Made by a program: the position numbers and the translations under genes. This document shows positions 9,083 through 17,347 of a stretch of DNA of 44,821 bases, one piece after another. This DNA comes from an uncultured Collinsella sp. (GTDB taxonomy: Bacteria; Actinomycetota; Coriobacteriia; Coriobacteriales; Coriobacteriaceae), in NCBI GenBank assembly GCA_900542555.1, contig UQNU01000012.1, forward strand, positions 1 through 44,821. Reading direction: 5' to 3'. The notes beneath the pieces are model-generated. The model saw only the letters and a program-made list of their open reading frames with translations. It was not told the DNA's origin and did no database searches. Within the stretch, counting starts at the first letter, position 1; every line of letters begins with the position of its first letter.

Positions 9083-10531
9083 TTAGCGGCGCTCGAGGAC
9101 CGCGACGGTCTCGGTGTGGTCGGTATGAGGGAACATGTCGACCGGCGTGATCTTGAGCAGGCGATAGCCTCCGTCGAGGAGCTGGTGCAGGTCGCGCTCT
9201 TGGGTTACGGGATTGCAGCTGATATAGGTGATACGGCGCGGCTTAAGTGCGCAGGCAGCTTCGAGGAACTCGGGGGTGGAGCCGGCGCGCGGCGGGTCGA
9301 TGGAAAGGACGTCGACGCGCTCGTTGTTATCGGCGGCGTCAAGGATGTAATCGGTGGCGTCGTCGGCCATAAACCAAGCGCTGCGGGTGAGGCCGTTGAG
9401 CTCGGCATTGCGACGTGCATCGGCAATGCCCGCCGGGTTGCGCTCAACGCCAAGCAGCATAATGCCGACGCCTCTGTCCTGGGCATCCTTCGCGGCGCAT
9501 AGACCGATGGTGCCGCTGCCGCAGTAAGCGTCCATAAGAATGTCACCCTGCTGCAGGTCCATGCCGTCAATGGCGAGCCGATAGAGCAGTTCGGTTTGCT
9601 GCGGGTTGGTCTGATAAAACGCGGTAGGGGAGATATCGAAGTCGCAGCCGAGCAGCTGATCGCGCATGCACTCGGCACCATAGACGATACGAGTTTCCTC
9701 ACCCAAGATGGCGTTACCGGGACGGCCATTGATATTTTGGGCAACGGTGACGATATACGGATCGAGTGCCGCGACGGCCTCAAAGAACTCCTGTGCATGC
9801 GGTAAGTCACGCTGGGCGGTCACGAGCGTAACCATGATCTGGTCGGTGCGCCATCCGCAGCGGACGACGGCATAGCGAAGCAGCCCCAGATGCTTGTCCT
9901 CATTAAAGGCGGGAATATGCAGCCGCTCAGCTTCGCGCGCGATGCCGTTGAGAATCCGACGGGCACCCGGCGCCTCGACAGGACACTCGGGCACGGCAAC
10001 GATTCTGTGCGTGCCGCGCTCAAAGAAACCGCAACGGACAGCGCCCTCCTTACCGGGAGCAAAGGGAGTGGCAGCCTTATGGCGAAAGCCACGCGGCGCA
10101 GGATATTTACCCGGGTCGCCCAGGGTGACGCCCATACCGCGAATAGGATCAACGGCAATACCCTCGCGCTCACAGAGCTCAGCAAACAGCTCCTCCATAG
10201 CAGCCTGCTTGGCTGCCAACTGCTTTTTATAAGGACGATTGAGCGCCGTGCACCCACCACAAGCCCGCATGATGGAACAAGGCGATTTGGGATCCACAGC
10301 CTTCCGCGCAGGCGAAACCGGATTCTTGTGCGAGCCAGTGGAACGAGTCTGAGGCGCTTTATCCCCGCCCCGACGAGAGCCAGAACGCTTGGCCTTAGCT
10401 TTGCTTTTGGTCGACTTGCTTTTTGCAGCTTTAGAAGAATTGGATTTCGTAGAAGATTTCTCCTCCTTCGGCCCCTCAGCCGCCTCCACCAAAGCACGAC
10501 GAGCCCTACGTTCCGCACGAGATTCTGCCAT
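9083..10531 (-). CDS. RNA m5U methyltransferase, RlmD/TrmA family
   Basis: A 482-residue SAM-dependent uracil-C5 methyltransferase acting on rRNA or tRNA. Cysteines C85, C91 and C94 (CSIMRACGGC) plus C183 (PECP) match the four ligands of the RlmD [4Fe-4S] cluster. The SAM motif is DAYCGSGTIGL, followed by SIDPPRAG, and the catalytic cysteine is C439 in ISCNPVT. DHTETV at the end carries the catalytic glutamate. The first 80 residues are a Lys/Ser/Arg-rich basic extension in place of the TRAM domain and probably contact RNA. Whether it makes 23S m5U1939, m5U747 or tRNA m5U54 cannot be decided. A TACAAT hexamer (10571-10576, minus) may be its -10. Confidence 0.9.
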   Translation of the reverse strand: MAESRAERRARRALVEAAEGPKEEKSSTKSNSSKAAKSKSTKSKAKAKRSGSRRGGDKAPQTRSTGSHKNPVSPARKAVDPKSPCSIMRACGGCTALNRPYKKQLAAKQAAMEELFAELCEREGIAVDPIRGMGVTLGDPGKYPAPRGFRHKAATPFAPGKEGAVRCGFFERGTHRIVAVPECPVEAPGARRILNGIAREAERLHIPAFNEDKHLGLLRYAVVRCGWRTDQIMVTLVTAQRDLPHAQEFFEAVAALDPYIVTVAQNINGRPGNAILGEETRIVYGAECMRDQLLGCDFDISPTAFYQTNPQQTELLYRLAIDGMDLQQGDILMDAYCGSGTIGLCAAKDAQDRGVGIMLLGVERNPAGIADARRNAELNGLTRSAWFMADDATDYILDAADNNERVDVLSIDPPRAGSTPEFLEAACALKPRRITYISCNPVTQERDLHQLLDGGYRLLKITPVDMFPHTDHTETVAVLERR

Positions 10532-10700
10532 GAATTAACCCCACTAATTTATAAATTGAAATCTGAAAGCATTGTACCGTGCCAAGCTAGCAGACGATAT
10601 ACAAGCGTCCACTTCACGTCAGTGATAAGTCCAATGACGTTTGCCCGGCGTGGGCGGGGAGCGGCGCGTAATTAAGTTTATCGCGAGTTCCGCACGCAAA

Positions 10701-10723
10701 GGAAAGCACTTAATGTGCTTTCC
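10701..10723. repeat. Perfect hairpin of unknown role
   Basis: GGAAAGCAC (10701-10709) pairs with GTGCTTTCC (10715-10723). On the minus strand only TTT follows, so it is a weak second terminator at best. Confidence 0.6.
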
Positions 10724-10780
10724 GTCTTGCGCAGGTCTGTAGAGCAGGAAACTTCATATGCGGCCCTCCCGGGCGCAAGC

Positions 10781-10811
10781 AAAAGGGCGACCCCTGTCCG
10801 GAGTCACCCTT
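10781..10811 (-). terminator. Terminator of pnp
   Basis: As RNA of the minus strand, the arms 10785-10794 and 10800-10811 pair with U-G wobbles into a 12-bp stem, followed by UUUU (10784-10781). It lies 24 bases after the pnp stop. Confidence 0.75.
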
Positions 10812-10834
10812 GTTGAGCTGCTTATGTGTAACTG

Positions 10835-13081
10835 TTACTCGGCGTCGTGGTGACGGCGGGGCTTGCGGCCTCCGTTGTCACCGGGACGGCGCGGACGATC
10901 GCTGCGCTCGGAGCGCTCGCGACGCGGACGCTCACGGCGCTGGAAGTGCTCGCCGTCGCCCTCAGAGGTACCCTCGGCGCGAGCCGGGGCCTCGGGCTTG
11001 TCAAGACGATCGAGCGAGATCTTACCGCGATCGTCGACCTCGATAACGACGACCTTGACCTCGTCGCCCACGTTGAGGACATCCTCGACCTTCTCCACGC
11101 GACCCTTGGCGACACGGGAGATGTGCAGCAGGCCGTCCTTACCGGGCAGCAGGTTGACGAAGGCGCCGAAAGGCTGGATGGAGACCACACGACCGGTGTA
11201 CTCCTCGCCCGGCTCGGGAACCTTGATGATGAGCTTAATGCGCTCGACAGCCTGGTCGACGGACTCGCCGGTGCCACCGACAAAGACGGTGCCATCCTCC
11301 TGGATGTCGACCGAAGCGCCGGTCTCGTCCTGGATACCGCGGATGACCTTGCCGCCGGAGCCGATGACGTCGCGAATCTTATCGGTCGGGACCTGAATGG
11401 AGACGATGCGCGGAGCGGTGCTGCGCGTGGTGTGGCGCGGCTCGGGGATCACATCGAGCATCTTCTGCAGGATAAAGGCACGACCCTCCTTGGCCTGCTG
11501 CAGGGCGCGGGCCAAAATATCGAAGGTAAGACCAGTGGCCTTGTTGTCCATCTGCAGGGCGGTGATGCCCTCGGTGGTACCGGTGACCTTAAAGTCCATG
11601 TCGCCCAGGAAGTCCTCGAGACCCTGGATATCGGACAGGACCACGGTCTTGCCCTCCTCCTGGATCAGGCCCATGGCGATACCGGAGACCGGGCGCTTAA
11701 TGGGCACGCCGCCGTCCATAAGGGCGAGCGTGGAACCGCAGGTCGAAGCCATCGAAGAGGAGCCGTTGGACTCCATGACCTCGGAGACGACGCGGATGGC
11801 GTAGGGGAACTCGTTCTCGTCGGGAAGCACCGGAAGCAGAGCGCGCTCGGCCAGGTTGCCATGGCCGATCTCGCGGCGCTTGGGGCTGCCCATGCGGCCG
11901 GTCTCGCCGGTGCAGAACGGCGGGAAGTTGTAGTGGTGCATGTAGCGCTTGCCCTCGGTGGGCTCGATGGTATCCAGACGCTGGCCCTCGTTGAGCATGC
12001 CGAGCGAAAGGACGGAAAGCACCTGGGTCTGGCCGCGCTGGAACAGGCCAGAGCCGTGAACGAGCGGCAGGTAGTTGTCCTTCACCATGATGGGGCGAAT
12101 CTCATCGGCGGCACGGCCGTCGACGCGCTCGCCGGTCTCGACGACCATGGTACGCATGGCCTTCTTCTCGAGCTTCTTGAGCGCCACGGGGATCTCGCGC
12201 TCCCAAGCGGCCTGCTCCTCCTCGGTGAACTCGGCACGGATGGACTCCTTCAGAGCCTCGACCTTGCCGATACGGGAGAGCTTGTCGGCGTCGCGCAGGG
12301 CAGCAGCCATCTCGTCGTAGTGGGCAAAGATGCGCTTCTGGACCTCCTCGACGGGCTGGTCGAGCGGGTACTCCTTCTTGACGATGGCGCCGTTGACCTG
12401 CTCCCACTCGGCGACGAACTCGTCCTGAGCCTGGCAGAAAGCAGCGAGAGCCTCCTGGCCAAACTTCATGGCGGCGAGCATGTCGTCCTCGGAGATCTCC
12501 TCGGCGCCGGCCTCGACCATCGAGATGAAGTCGGCAGAGCCGCCCAGCTCCAGGTCCAGGTCGGAGTTCTCGCGCTCCTCATAGGTGGGGTTGACGATAA
12601 ACTCGCCGGTCTCCACGTTGCGGCCGATGCGCACGCAGGCAAGCGGGCCCTCGAAGGGCACGCCGCCGAGCGTCATGGCCAGAGAAGCACCCATGACGTT
12701 GATGACGTCGAAGGGGTTGACCTGGTCGGCGACGAGAGAGGTAGCGACGATGTGCACCTCGTTGCGGAAGCCGTCCGGGAAGCTCGGGCGGATCGGGCGG
12801 TCGATCATACGGGCCGTGAGCGTGGCCTTCTCGCTGGGACGGCCCTCACGCTTGAGGTAGCCACCCGGGATGCGGCCGGCGGCGTACATCTTCTCATTGA
12901 AGTCGACGGTCAGCGGGAAGAAGTCGTAGTTCTTACGCTCCTTGGAGACAACCACGGTGTCGAGCATCGTGGTATCGCCCTGCTTGACCAGACAGGCGCC
13001 GGTGGCCTGCTTGGCAAGCTCGCCGGACTCAAAGGTGTAGGTCTTGCCGTACAGCTCAAAGGTCTTGGATACGAGTGTCAT
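10835..13081 (-). CDS. pnp: Polyribonucleotide nucleotidyltransferase (PNPase)
   Basis: A 748-residue phosphorolytic 3'-5' exoribonuclease for mRNA decay and quality control, normally a trimer. Two RNase PH domains are separated by a helical linker. A KH domain (RDVIGSGGKVIRGIQDETG) and an S1 domain (GEEYTGRVVSIQPFGAFVNL, ending near KISLDRLD) follow. The last 50 or so residues are Arg/Asp/Glu-rich and probably disordered. AAAGGAG lies five bases before the ATG. It follows rpsO on the same strand, as in most bacteria, with a leaky terminator and a heavily structured leader between them. Confidence 0.97.
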   Translation of the reverse strand: MTLVSKTFELYGKTYTFESGELAKQATGACLVKQGDTTMLDTVVVSKERKNYDFFPLTVDFNEKMYAAGRIPGGYLKREGRPSEKATLTARMIDRPIRPSFPDGFRNEVHIVATSLVADQVNPFDVINVMGASLAMTLGGVPFEGPLACVRIGRNVETGEFIVNPTYEERENSDLDLELGGSADFISMVEAGAEEISEDDMLAAMKFGQEALAAFCQAQDEFVAEWEQVNGAIVKKEYPLDQPVEEVQKRIFAHYDEMAAALRDADKLSRIGKVEALKESIRAEFTEEEQAAWEREIPVALKKLEKKAMRTMVVETGERVDGRAADEIRPIMVKDNYLPLVHGSGLFQRGQTQVLSVLSLGMLNEGQRLDTIEPTEGKRYMHHYNFPPFCTGETGRMGSPKRREIGHGNLAERALLPVLPDENEFPYAIRVVSEVMESNGSSSMASTCGSTLALMDGGVPIKRPVSGIAMGLIQEEGKTVVLSDIQGLEDFLGDMDFKVTGTTEGITALQMDNKATGLTFDILARALQQAKEGRAFILQKMLDVIPEPRHTTRSTAPRIVSIQVPTDKIRDVIGSGGKVIRGIQDETGASVDIQEDGTVFVGGTGESVDQAVERIKLIIKVPEPGEEYTGRVVSIQPFGAFVNLLPGKDGLLHISRVAKGRVEKVEDVLNVGDEVKVVVIEVDDRGKISLDRLDKPEAPARAEGTSEGDGEHFQRRERPRRERSERSDRPRRPGDNGGRKPRRHHDAE

Positions 13082-13094
13082 TGTTCTCCTTTAC

Positions 13095-13176
13095 CCCACA
13101 GGCCCCTTGCCTGCGGGCTTCTCATGTGACGCGGGCCCCCTGCCCCCGCCACGCTTCAGAGCGTGATTGTTCACGC
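13095..13176 (-). promoter_or_regulatory. Structured pnp leader with competing hairpins
   Basis: Three perfect or near-perfect hairpins lie between the rpsO-pnp terminator and pnp. Stem 13095-13103 with 13109-13117 (9 bp, one G-T pair) ends close to the Shine-Dalgarno. CACGCT-TCAG-AGCGTG (13150-13165) and GCGTGA-TTGT-TCACGC (13161-13176) share bases 13161-13165, so only one can form at a time. PNPase autoregulation through its leader is known in E. coli; here it is an inference. Confidence 0.5.
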
Positions 13177-13184
13177 CCTTACAC

Positions 13185-13216
13185 AAAAAGAGCGCCCCGC
13201 TGCGCAGGACGCTCTT
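13185..13216 (-). terminator. Terminator between rpsO and pnp
   Basis: Read on the minus strand, AGAGCGUCC (13215-13207) pairs with GGGCGCUCU (13197-13189) and is followed by UUUUU (13188-13184). Such a leaky terminator between rpsO and pnp is also known in E. coli. Confidence 0.8.
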
Positions 13217-13230
13217 AGCATGTACAAATC

Positions 13231-13509
13231 CTACTGGATGTTGTCGCGGATGCCCAGAGCCTTGATGAGCTCACGGTACTCGACGATGTCGTTCTTCTTG
13301 ATGTAGGAGAGAAGACGACGACGGCGGCCGACGAGCATGAGCAGACCACGACGGGTGTGGAAGTCCTTCTGGTGGGACTTCATGTGCTCGGTCAGCTCCT
13401 TGATGCGCTCGGACAGGATGGCGACCTGAACCTTGGGGTTACCGGTGTCGACCGGGGTGTTACCGAACTGGGCAGTCAGCTCCGCCTTGCGCTCTTTGGA
13501 AACAGTCAT
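13231..13509 (-). CDS. rpsO: 30S ribosomal protein S15
   Basis: A 92-residue primary 16S rRNA-binding protein of the small-subunit platform. The core LTEHMKSHQKDFHTRRGLLMLVGRRRRLLSYI is in the family's conserved position (written here as a motif region, residues 44-74) and the chain ends ALGIRDNIQ. The ATG at 13509 follows AAAGGTG; an in-frame upstream extension is not supported. It has its own extended -10 promoter and is followed by a terminator and pnp. Confidence 0.96.
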   Translation of the reverse strand: MTVSKERKAELTAQFGNTPVDTGNPKVQVAILSERIKELTEHMKSHQKDFHTRRGLLMLVGRRRRLLSYIKKNDIVEYRELIKALGIRDNIQ

Positions 13510-13529
13510 TGTTTCACCTTTCGTTTTAC

Positions 13530-13545
13530 GTCGCCCACGGGCGAC
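13530..13545 (-). promoter_or_regulatory. Hairpin in the rpsO leader
   Basis: GTCGCCC and GGGCGAC form a perfect 16-base palindrome just upstream of the rpsO ribosome-binding site. S15 autoregulatory leaders are known in several phyla; that this is one is an inference. Confidence 0.4.
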
Positions 13546-13614
13546 TCGATTCGCCTCGGACTGGGAAGCCGCCGGTGGAGCGAGCAACCAAGGTCGAGGT
13601 ACCAACAGGTCGGT

Positions 13615-13623
13615 ATGTTACCA
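13615..13623 (-). promoter_or_regulatory. Putative extended -10 promoter of rpsO
   Basis: On the minus strand the sequence reads TGG-TAACAT, about 105 bases upstream of the rpsO ATG. It leaves room for the leader hairpin. No clear -35 is visible. Confidence 0.35.
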
Positions 13624-13647
13624 CAAGCAGCCTACGCCTGCGCATCA

Positions 13648-14397
13648 TCACCGACCCAACATGAATTCCATCGCACGGAGCCGCTGATCGGCATGCGTTG
13701 CCGCCCAGACATGCGAAAGCCCGAGCAAAAACGCCGCAGTATGCGGGTCGATCTTTTGAACCATAAGCTCGTCGAAGGTCATGCCCATAAGGGCGCGCAG
13801 CCAGGCGACCTCGCCGGTCGACACGAGCTCGGCACCGGGAACGCTCGACGCGCACGACCCGCACATGAGACCGCCCGCCTGGGGCGAAAAATACGACAGC
13901 ATAGGGTCGCCGCACGAAACACAGGCAGAAAAATCAGGACGATACCCGATATGCGACAGCAGCTTAAAGACAAAGGCTGCTACCAGGAGGTCCATGTGTG
14001 CCGTATCGAGGCCGCCACCCACAAGTCCCAAGGCGCGCGAGGAAATGGCAAAGGTAAACGGATCCTCGGCATCCTCAAACGAACATACGCGCGCGACCTC
14101 GGCGATCGCACTCGCCGCACAGGTCACCTCATAATCGGGGGCGGCGCCAAGGGGGGCCTCCAACAACTCGGCCTGCGACACAATGTCGAGCGAGCGTCCG
14201 TGCGCGAGCAGCATATCAACCGTACAGAACAGCTCGCAGCGCGCCGCCAAACGACCGCCAGGCTTGCGCGCGCCCTTTGCCACGGCACGCACCTGGCGGC
14301 CTCGCTCGTCAAGCATCGTCAAGATCAAATCGGTTTCCTTGAGCTTGGTCTTGTCGAGGACGAGCACTTTCGTGCGATATGTGCGAGAACCTGCCAT
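13648..14397 (-). CDS. recO: DNA repair protein RecO
   Basis: A 249-residue recombination mediator of the RecFOR pathway that loads RecA onto SSB-coated single-stranded DNA. The N-terminal OB-fold begins YRTKVLVLDKTKLKETDLIL. A four-cysteine zinc site CVSCG...CGSC lies near residues 171-191. It is the last gene of the lepA-to-recO run, 14 bases after the era stop; no good Shine-Dalgarno is present, so translation may depend on coupling to era. Confidence 0.92.
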   Translation of the reverse strand: MAGSRTYRTKVLVLDKTKLKETDLILTMLDERGRQVRAVAKGARKPGGRLAARCELFCTVDMLLAHGRSLDIVSQAELLEAPLGAAPDYEVTCAASAIAEVARVCSFEDAEDPFTFAISSRALGLVGGGLDTAHMDLLVAAFVFKLLSHIGYRPDFSACVSCGDPMLSYFSPQAGGLMCGSCASSVPGAELVSTGEVAWLRALMGMTFDELMVQKIDPHTAAFLLGLSHVWAATHADQRLRAMEFMLGR

Positions 14398-14411
14398 ATG
14401 CGTTCGAAAGG

Positions 14412-15455
14412 CTAGTCTTCGGCGTTATACCCAAAGCGACGGATCTGGGCCTCATCGTCACGCCAGCCGGCCTTGACCTTCACATCCAGCTCCAAGAAGA
14501 CCTGGGTGCCAAAGATGCGCTCAAGATCGCGACGGGCATCGATACCGATATGCTTGATCATCTCGCCGCCCTTGCCGATGATGATGCCCTTTTGACCCTC
14601 GCGCTCGACGTAAATAGTGGCGTGCACGCGCAGCACCTTCTTGGTCTGCTCGAGCGCATCGCAGATCACGCCAACGGAGTGCGGGATCTCGTCGCGGGTG
14701 CGGCGCAAGACCTTCTCGCGCACAAACTCGGCAACAAGCGTCTCGTCGGAAGCATCGGTACCCATATCTTCGGGGAACCAACGCGGGCCCTCGGGCAAAA
14801 AGTGCGCAACGGTCTCAATGAAGGCGTCGACGTTGAAGTTCTTGACCGACGAAGTCACGATCTCATCGTCGTATTCCATAAGCTCATGCGCTGCCTTGAG
14901 CTGCTCCATAACCTGCGCGGGGTCGGCCTCGTCGGCTTTGGTGAGCACCAAAACCTTCTTGCAGCGAGCGCATCTGACGCGCTCGGCAACCCAGGCGTCT
15001 CCCCTGCCGATGGGCTTGGTGGCATCAATCAAAAACGCGACGACGTCAACGTCGTTGAGCTCGAACAGGGCGCTTTTGTTGAGCTCGGAACCCAGACCGT
15101 CCTTGGGCTTATGGATACCCGGGGTATCGACAAAGACCAGCTGGTAGCCGGGGCGGTTAACCACGGCGCGCATGCGACGGCGAGTCGTCTGGGCCACCGG
15201 CGAGGTAATGGCGACCTTTTTGCCATAGCAGGCGTTAAGCAGCGTGGACTTACCGGCGTTGGGACGACCGACCAGGGCCACAAAGCCGCTGCAGAAACCG
15301 GGCTCCACATCGCCAAAGCCCAGAGACAACTCGTCCTCGTCACATAGGGCGTCAAGCTCCTCGTCGCTCATACCCTCAAACGGGTCGAATACCTCGACCT
15401 CGTCGAGAACCTCGTCGTCCAGAACCTCATCGGTAGGCTGCATATTATCGGACAT
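14412..15455 (-). CDS. era: GTPase Era
   Basis: A 347-residue GTPase that binds the 3' end of 16S rRNA during 30S assembly. G1 GRPNAGKST is at residues 63-71, G3 is DTPGIHKP, and the KH-domain loop GKGGEMIK is at about 294-301. Two oddities are visible. An acidic extension of about 50 residues (many Asp/Glu) precedes the GTPase domain, and G4 reads TKAD instead of the usual NKxD. GAAAGGGA precedes the ATG. It lies between dgkA and recO, as in Bacillus. Confidence 0.95.
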   Translation of the reverse strand: MSDNMQPTDEVLDDEVLDEVEVFDPFEGMSDEELDALCDEDELSLGFGDVEPGFCSGFVALVGRPNAGKSTLLNACYGKKVAITSPVAQTTRRRMRAVVNRPGYQLVFVDTPGIHKPKDGLGSELNKSALFELNDVDVVAFLIDATKPIGRGDAWVAERVRCARCKKVLVLTKADEADPAQVMEQLKAAHELMEYDDEIVTSSVKNFNVDAFIETVAHFLPEGPRWFPEDMGTDASDETLVAEFVREKVLRRTRDEIPHSVGVICDALEQTKKVLRVHATIYVEREGQKGIIIGKGGEMIKHIGIDARRDLERIFGTQVFLELDVKVKAGWRDDEAQIRRFGYNAED

Positions 15456-15467
15456 GGGAATCCCTTT

Positions 15468-15845
15468 CTAAATAAAGCCAAGCGCGTGGGCAAAGACCAG
15501 CAGGCCCACGATTGCGGCGGTGATGGAAAGAACGTACACGGAAGCGGCGGCGATATCCTTGGCGCGCTTCGCCAGCGGATGAAGTTCCTGGGTCGCCAGG
15601 TCGACGATCGCCTCCATAGCGGTATTGCACAGCTCGCCGTGAATCACCAGGCCACAGCAGATGATAACCGTGGCCCACTCGGCAATGTCGAGGCCGACGA
15701 TGCAGCCGGCAATGACGGTACACACGCCCGCCGCGAGCATGACTTTGATGTTACGCTCGGTTTTAACGGCGGTGACAAAGCCCTCCATGGCGTAGGAGAA
15801 CGACTTTAAAAAGGACGGATGGTCCTTGTTCGATCCGGGAATCAT
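15468..15845 (-). CDS. dgkA: Diacylglycerol/undecaprenol kinase, DgkA family
   Basis: A 125-residue integral membrane kinase with three hydrophobic segments (about residues 35-52, 56-70 and 100-122). The family signature is GELCNTAMEAIVD at residues 70-82. Gram-positive members phosphorylate undecaprenol, which recycles the cell-wall lipid carrier; the choice between undecaprenol and diacylglycerol cannot be read from sequence. The Shine-Dalgarno (TAGGAG) overlaps the ybeY stop codon, indicating translational coupling. Confidence 0.92.
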   Translation of the reverse strand: MIPGSNKDHPSFLKSFSYAMEGFVTAVKTERNIKVMLAAGVCTVIAGCIVGLDIAEWATVIICCGLVIHGELCNTAMEAIVDLATQELHPLAKRAKDIAAASVYVLSITAAIVGLLVFAHALGFI

Positions 15846-15854
15846 AAACGTCTC

Positions 15855-16364
15855 CTAGTCGTGGGCATGGTTGGTGATGGGACCGACGTGGACCAACTTG
15901 GGGTCCTCACCGCGCTCGAGTGCCAGATCGCGCAGGATGGCATCCTCACGGGCCTCCATGACCTCGGCCTCGTCGTCCTCGATGTGGTCATAGCCCAGCA
16001 GGTGCAGCATGCCGTGCACGAGCATCAGCCGACACTCGTCGGCGGGACTGTTGCCAAAACCGGGAGCCTGGCGAGCGATGACCTGCGGCGCCAAGATAAT
16101 ATCGCCGAGCTCGATCGTCTCGTCGGCGGGAATGTCCTCGTCAAAGGCCGAGTCACACTCAAACGAGAGCACATCGGTGGTACGGTCGATACCGCGCCAC
16201 TCGTGGTTGAGCTTGTGCATCTCGTCCTCGTCGACATACGAAAGGGAAATCTCGACTTCACGCTCAACGTCCTCGGCGGCAAGCACGACCTCGCAGATGT
16301 GCTCCACCTCCTGCGCGTCGAGCAGCGTATCGAGCTCGGCATCGTTGCTGATCAATACACTCAA
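15855..16364 (-). CDS. ybeY: Endoribonuclease YbeY
   Basis: A 169-residue zinc-dependent endoribonuclease for 16S rRNA 3'-end maturation and ribosome quality control. The metal-binding motif HGMLHLLGYDH is at residues 117-127, preceded by RGIDRTTDVLSFE. Translation starts at TTG: AAAGGAG lies five bases upstream and no better codon exists. The TTG overlaps the phoH TGA (TTGA), so the two are coupled. A C-terminal tail of about 25 residues follows the metal site. Confidence 0.94.
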   Translation of the reverse strand: MSVLISNDAELDTLLDAQEVEHICEVVLAAEDVEREVEISLSYVDEDEMHKLNHEWRGIDRTTDVLSFECDSAFDEDIPADETIELGDIILAPQVIARQAPGFGNSPADECRLMLVHGMLHLLGYDHIEDDEAEVMEAREDAILRDLALERGEDPKLVHVGPITNHAHD

Positions 16365-17347
16365 CGGGACTCCTTTCGGTCGCGCGAGCGCTGCTCACGC
16401 ACGTCATCATACGCATCATAGGCCTCGACGATCCTGCCCACCAGGGCATGGCGCACCACATCGGCGCGCTCCAGGTGGGAAAATGCCACATCGTCGACAC
16501 GGCCCAAAATCTTCTCGACGTCGGCCAGGCCGCCGCGACGACCCACCAGGTCGCGCTGGCTCAGATCGCCGGTAATCACAAACTTTGAGTTAAAGCCCAG
16601 GCGCGTCAGGAACATCTTCATCTGCTCAGGCGTGGTGTTTTGCGCCTCGTCGAGTACCACGAAGGCGTCGCTCAGCGTTCGGCCGCGCATGTAGGCGAGC
16701 GGGGCAATCTCGATCACGCCACGCTCCATAAGCTCATCGGTACGCTCACGATCCATCATGTCAAACAAGGCGTCGAAGAGCGGACGCATGTAAGGGTCGA
16801 TCTTTTCCTCGAGGGTGCCGGGCAAAAAGCCCAAATTCTCCCCCGCCTCGACAACGGGCCGCGTAAGGACCAGACGACCCACCTCGTGGCGCTTGAGCGC
16901 AGCGACGGCGAGCGCCATGGCTAGATAGGTCTTACCGGTACCGGCGGGGCCCAGGCCAAACGTGATGGTATGCGAGCGGATGGCGTCAACATAGCGCTTT
17001 TGGCCAAGCGTCTTGGGACGAATGACGCGGCCGCGATACGACAGCAGCACGTCATCGCGCAGCGACGAGGCATCGTGCTCGCCATCGCGCAGGACAGCCA
17101 AGCAACGCGAGACGTCGTCGGCAGACAGTGTGCGACCGGCAGCCGCCTCGCGAAAAGCGTGTTCGAAAAAACGCGCCACGAGTTCGACCTCGTCCGGGTC
17201 GCCGCTCACGGCAATCTGGTCACCGCGCGCAACCACATGGGCGCGAACCAAGTCTTCGACCGCGCGAAGAACAGCGTCGCCGGCGCCCAAGACGCGCGAG
17301 GGGTCAATCCCCTCGGGAACGGTAAGTCTAATCTTCGAGGCTTCCAT
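16361..17347 (-). CDS. phoH: PhoH family ATPase
   Basis: A 328-residue P-loop ATPase, probably RNA-associated, given its constant pairing with ybeY. Walker A GPAGTGKT is at residues 133-140, followed by LTRPVVEAGENLGFLPG and the Walker B-like FVVLDEAQNTT. A KH-like region lies in the first 90 residues. The ATG at 17347 follows GGGAGG closely; the in-frame ATG at 17365 has no ribosome-binding site. It overlaps mtaB by 20 bases and ybeY by four. Confidence 0.93.
   Translation of the reverse strand: MEASKIRLTVPEGIDPSRVLGAGDAVLRAVEDLVRAHVVARGDQIAVSGDPDEVELVARFFEHAFREAAAGRTLSADDVSRCLAVLRDGEHDASSLRDDVLLSYRGRVIRPKTLGQKRYVDAIRSHTITFGLGPAGTGKTYLAMALAVAALKRHEVGRLVLTRPVVEAGENLGFLPGTLEEKIDPYMRPLFDALFDMMDRERTDELMERGVIEIAPLAYMRGRTLSDAFVVLDEAQNTTPEQMKMFLTRLGFNSKFVITGDLSQRDLVGRRGGLADVEKILGRVDDVAFSHLERADVVRHALVGRIVEAYDAYDDVREQRSRDRKESR

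Larger units (their letters stand above)
10532..10834. other. Intergenic region between rRNA methyltransferase gene and pnp
   Basis: These 303 bases have no supported gene. They hold the likely -10 of the methyltransferase gene (10571-10576), a hairpin at 10701-10723 (nine perfect base pairs, TTAAT loop, flanked by CGCAA / TTGCG that can extend it) and the pnp terminator (10783-10811). Confidence 0.6.

Noticed and set aside
10847..13129. Long open frame opposite pnp (760 codons)
   Set aside because: Antisense shadow of a complete PNPase; no ribosome-binding site and no recognisable domain.
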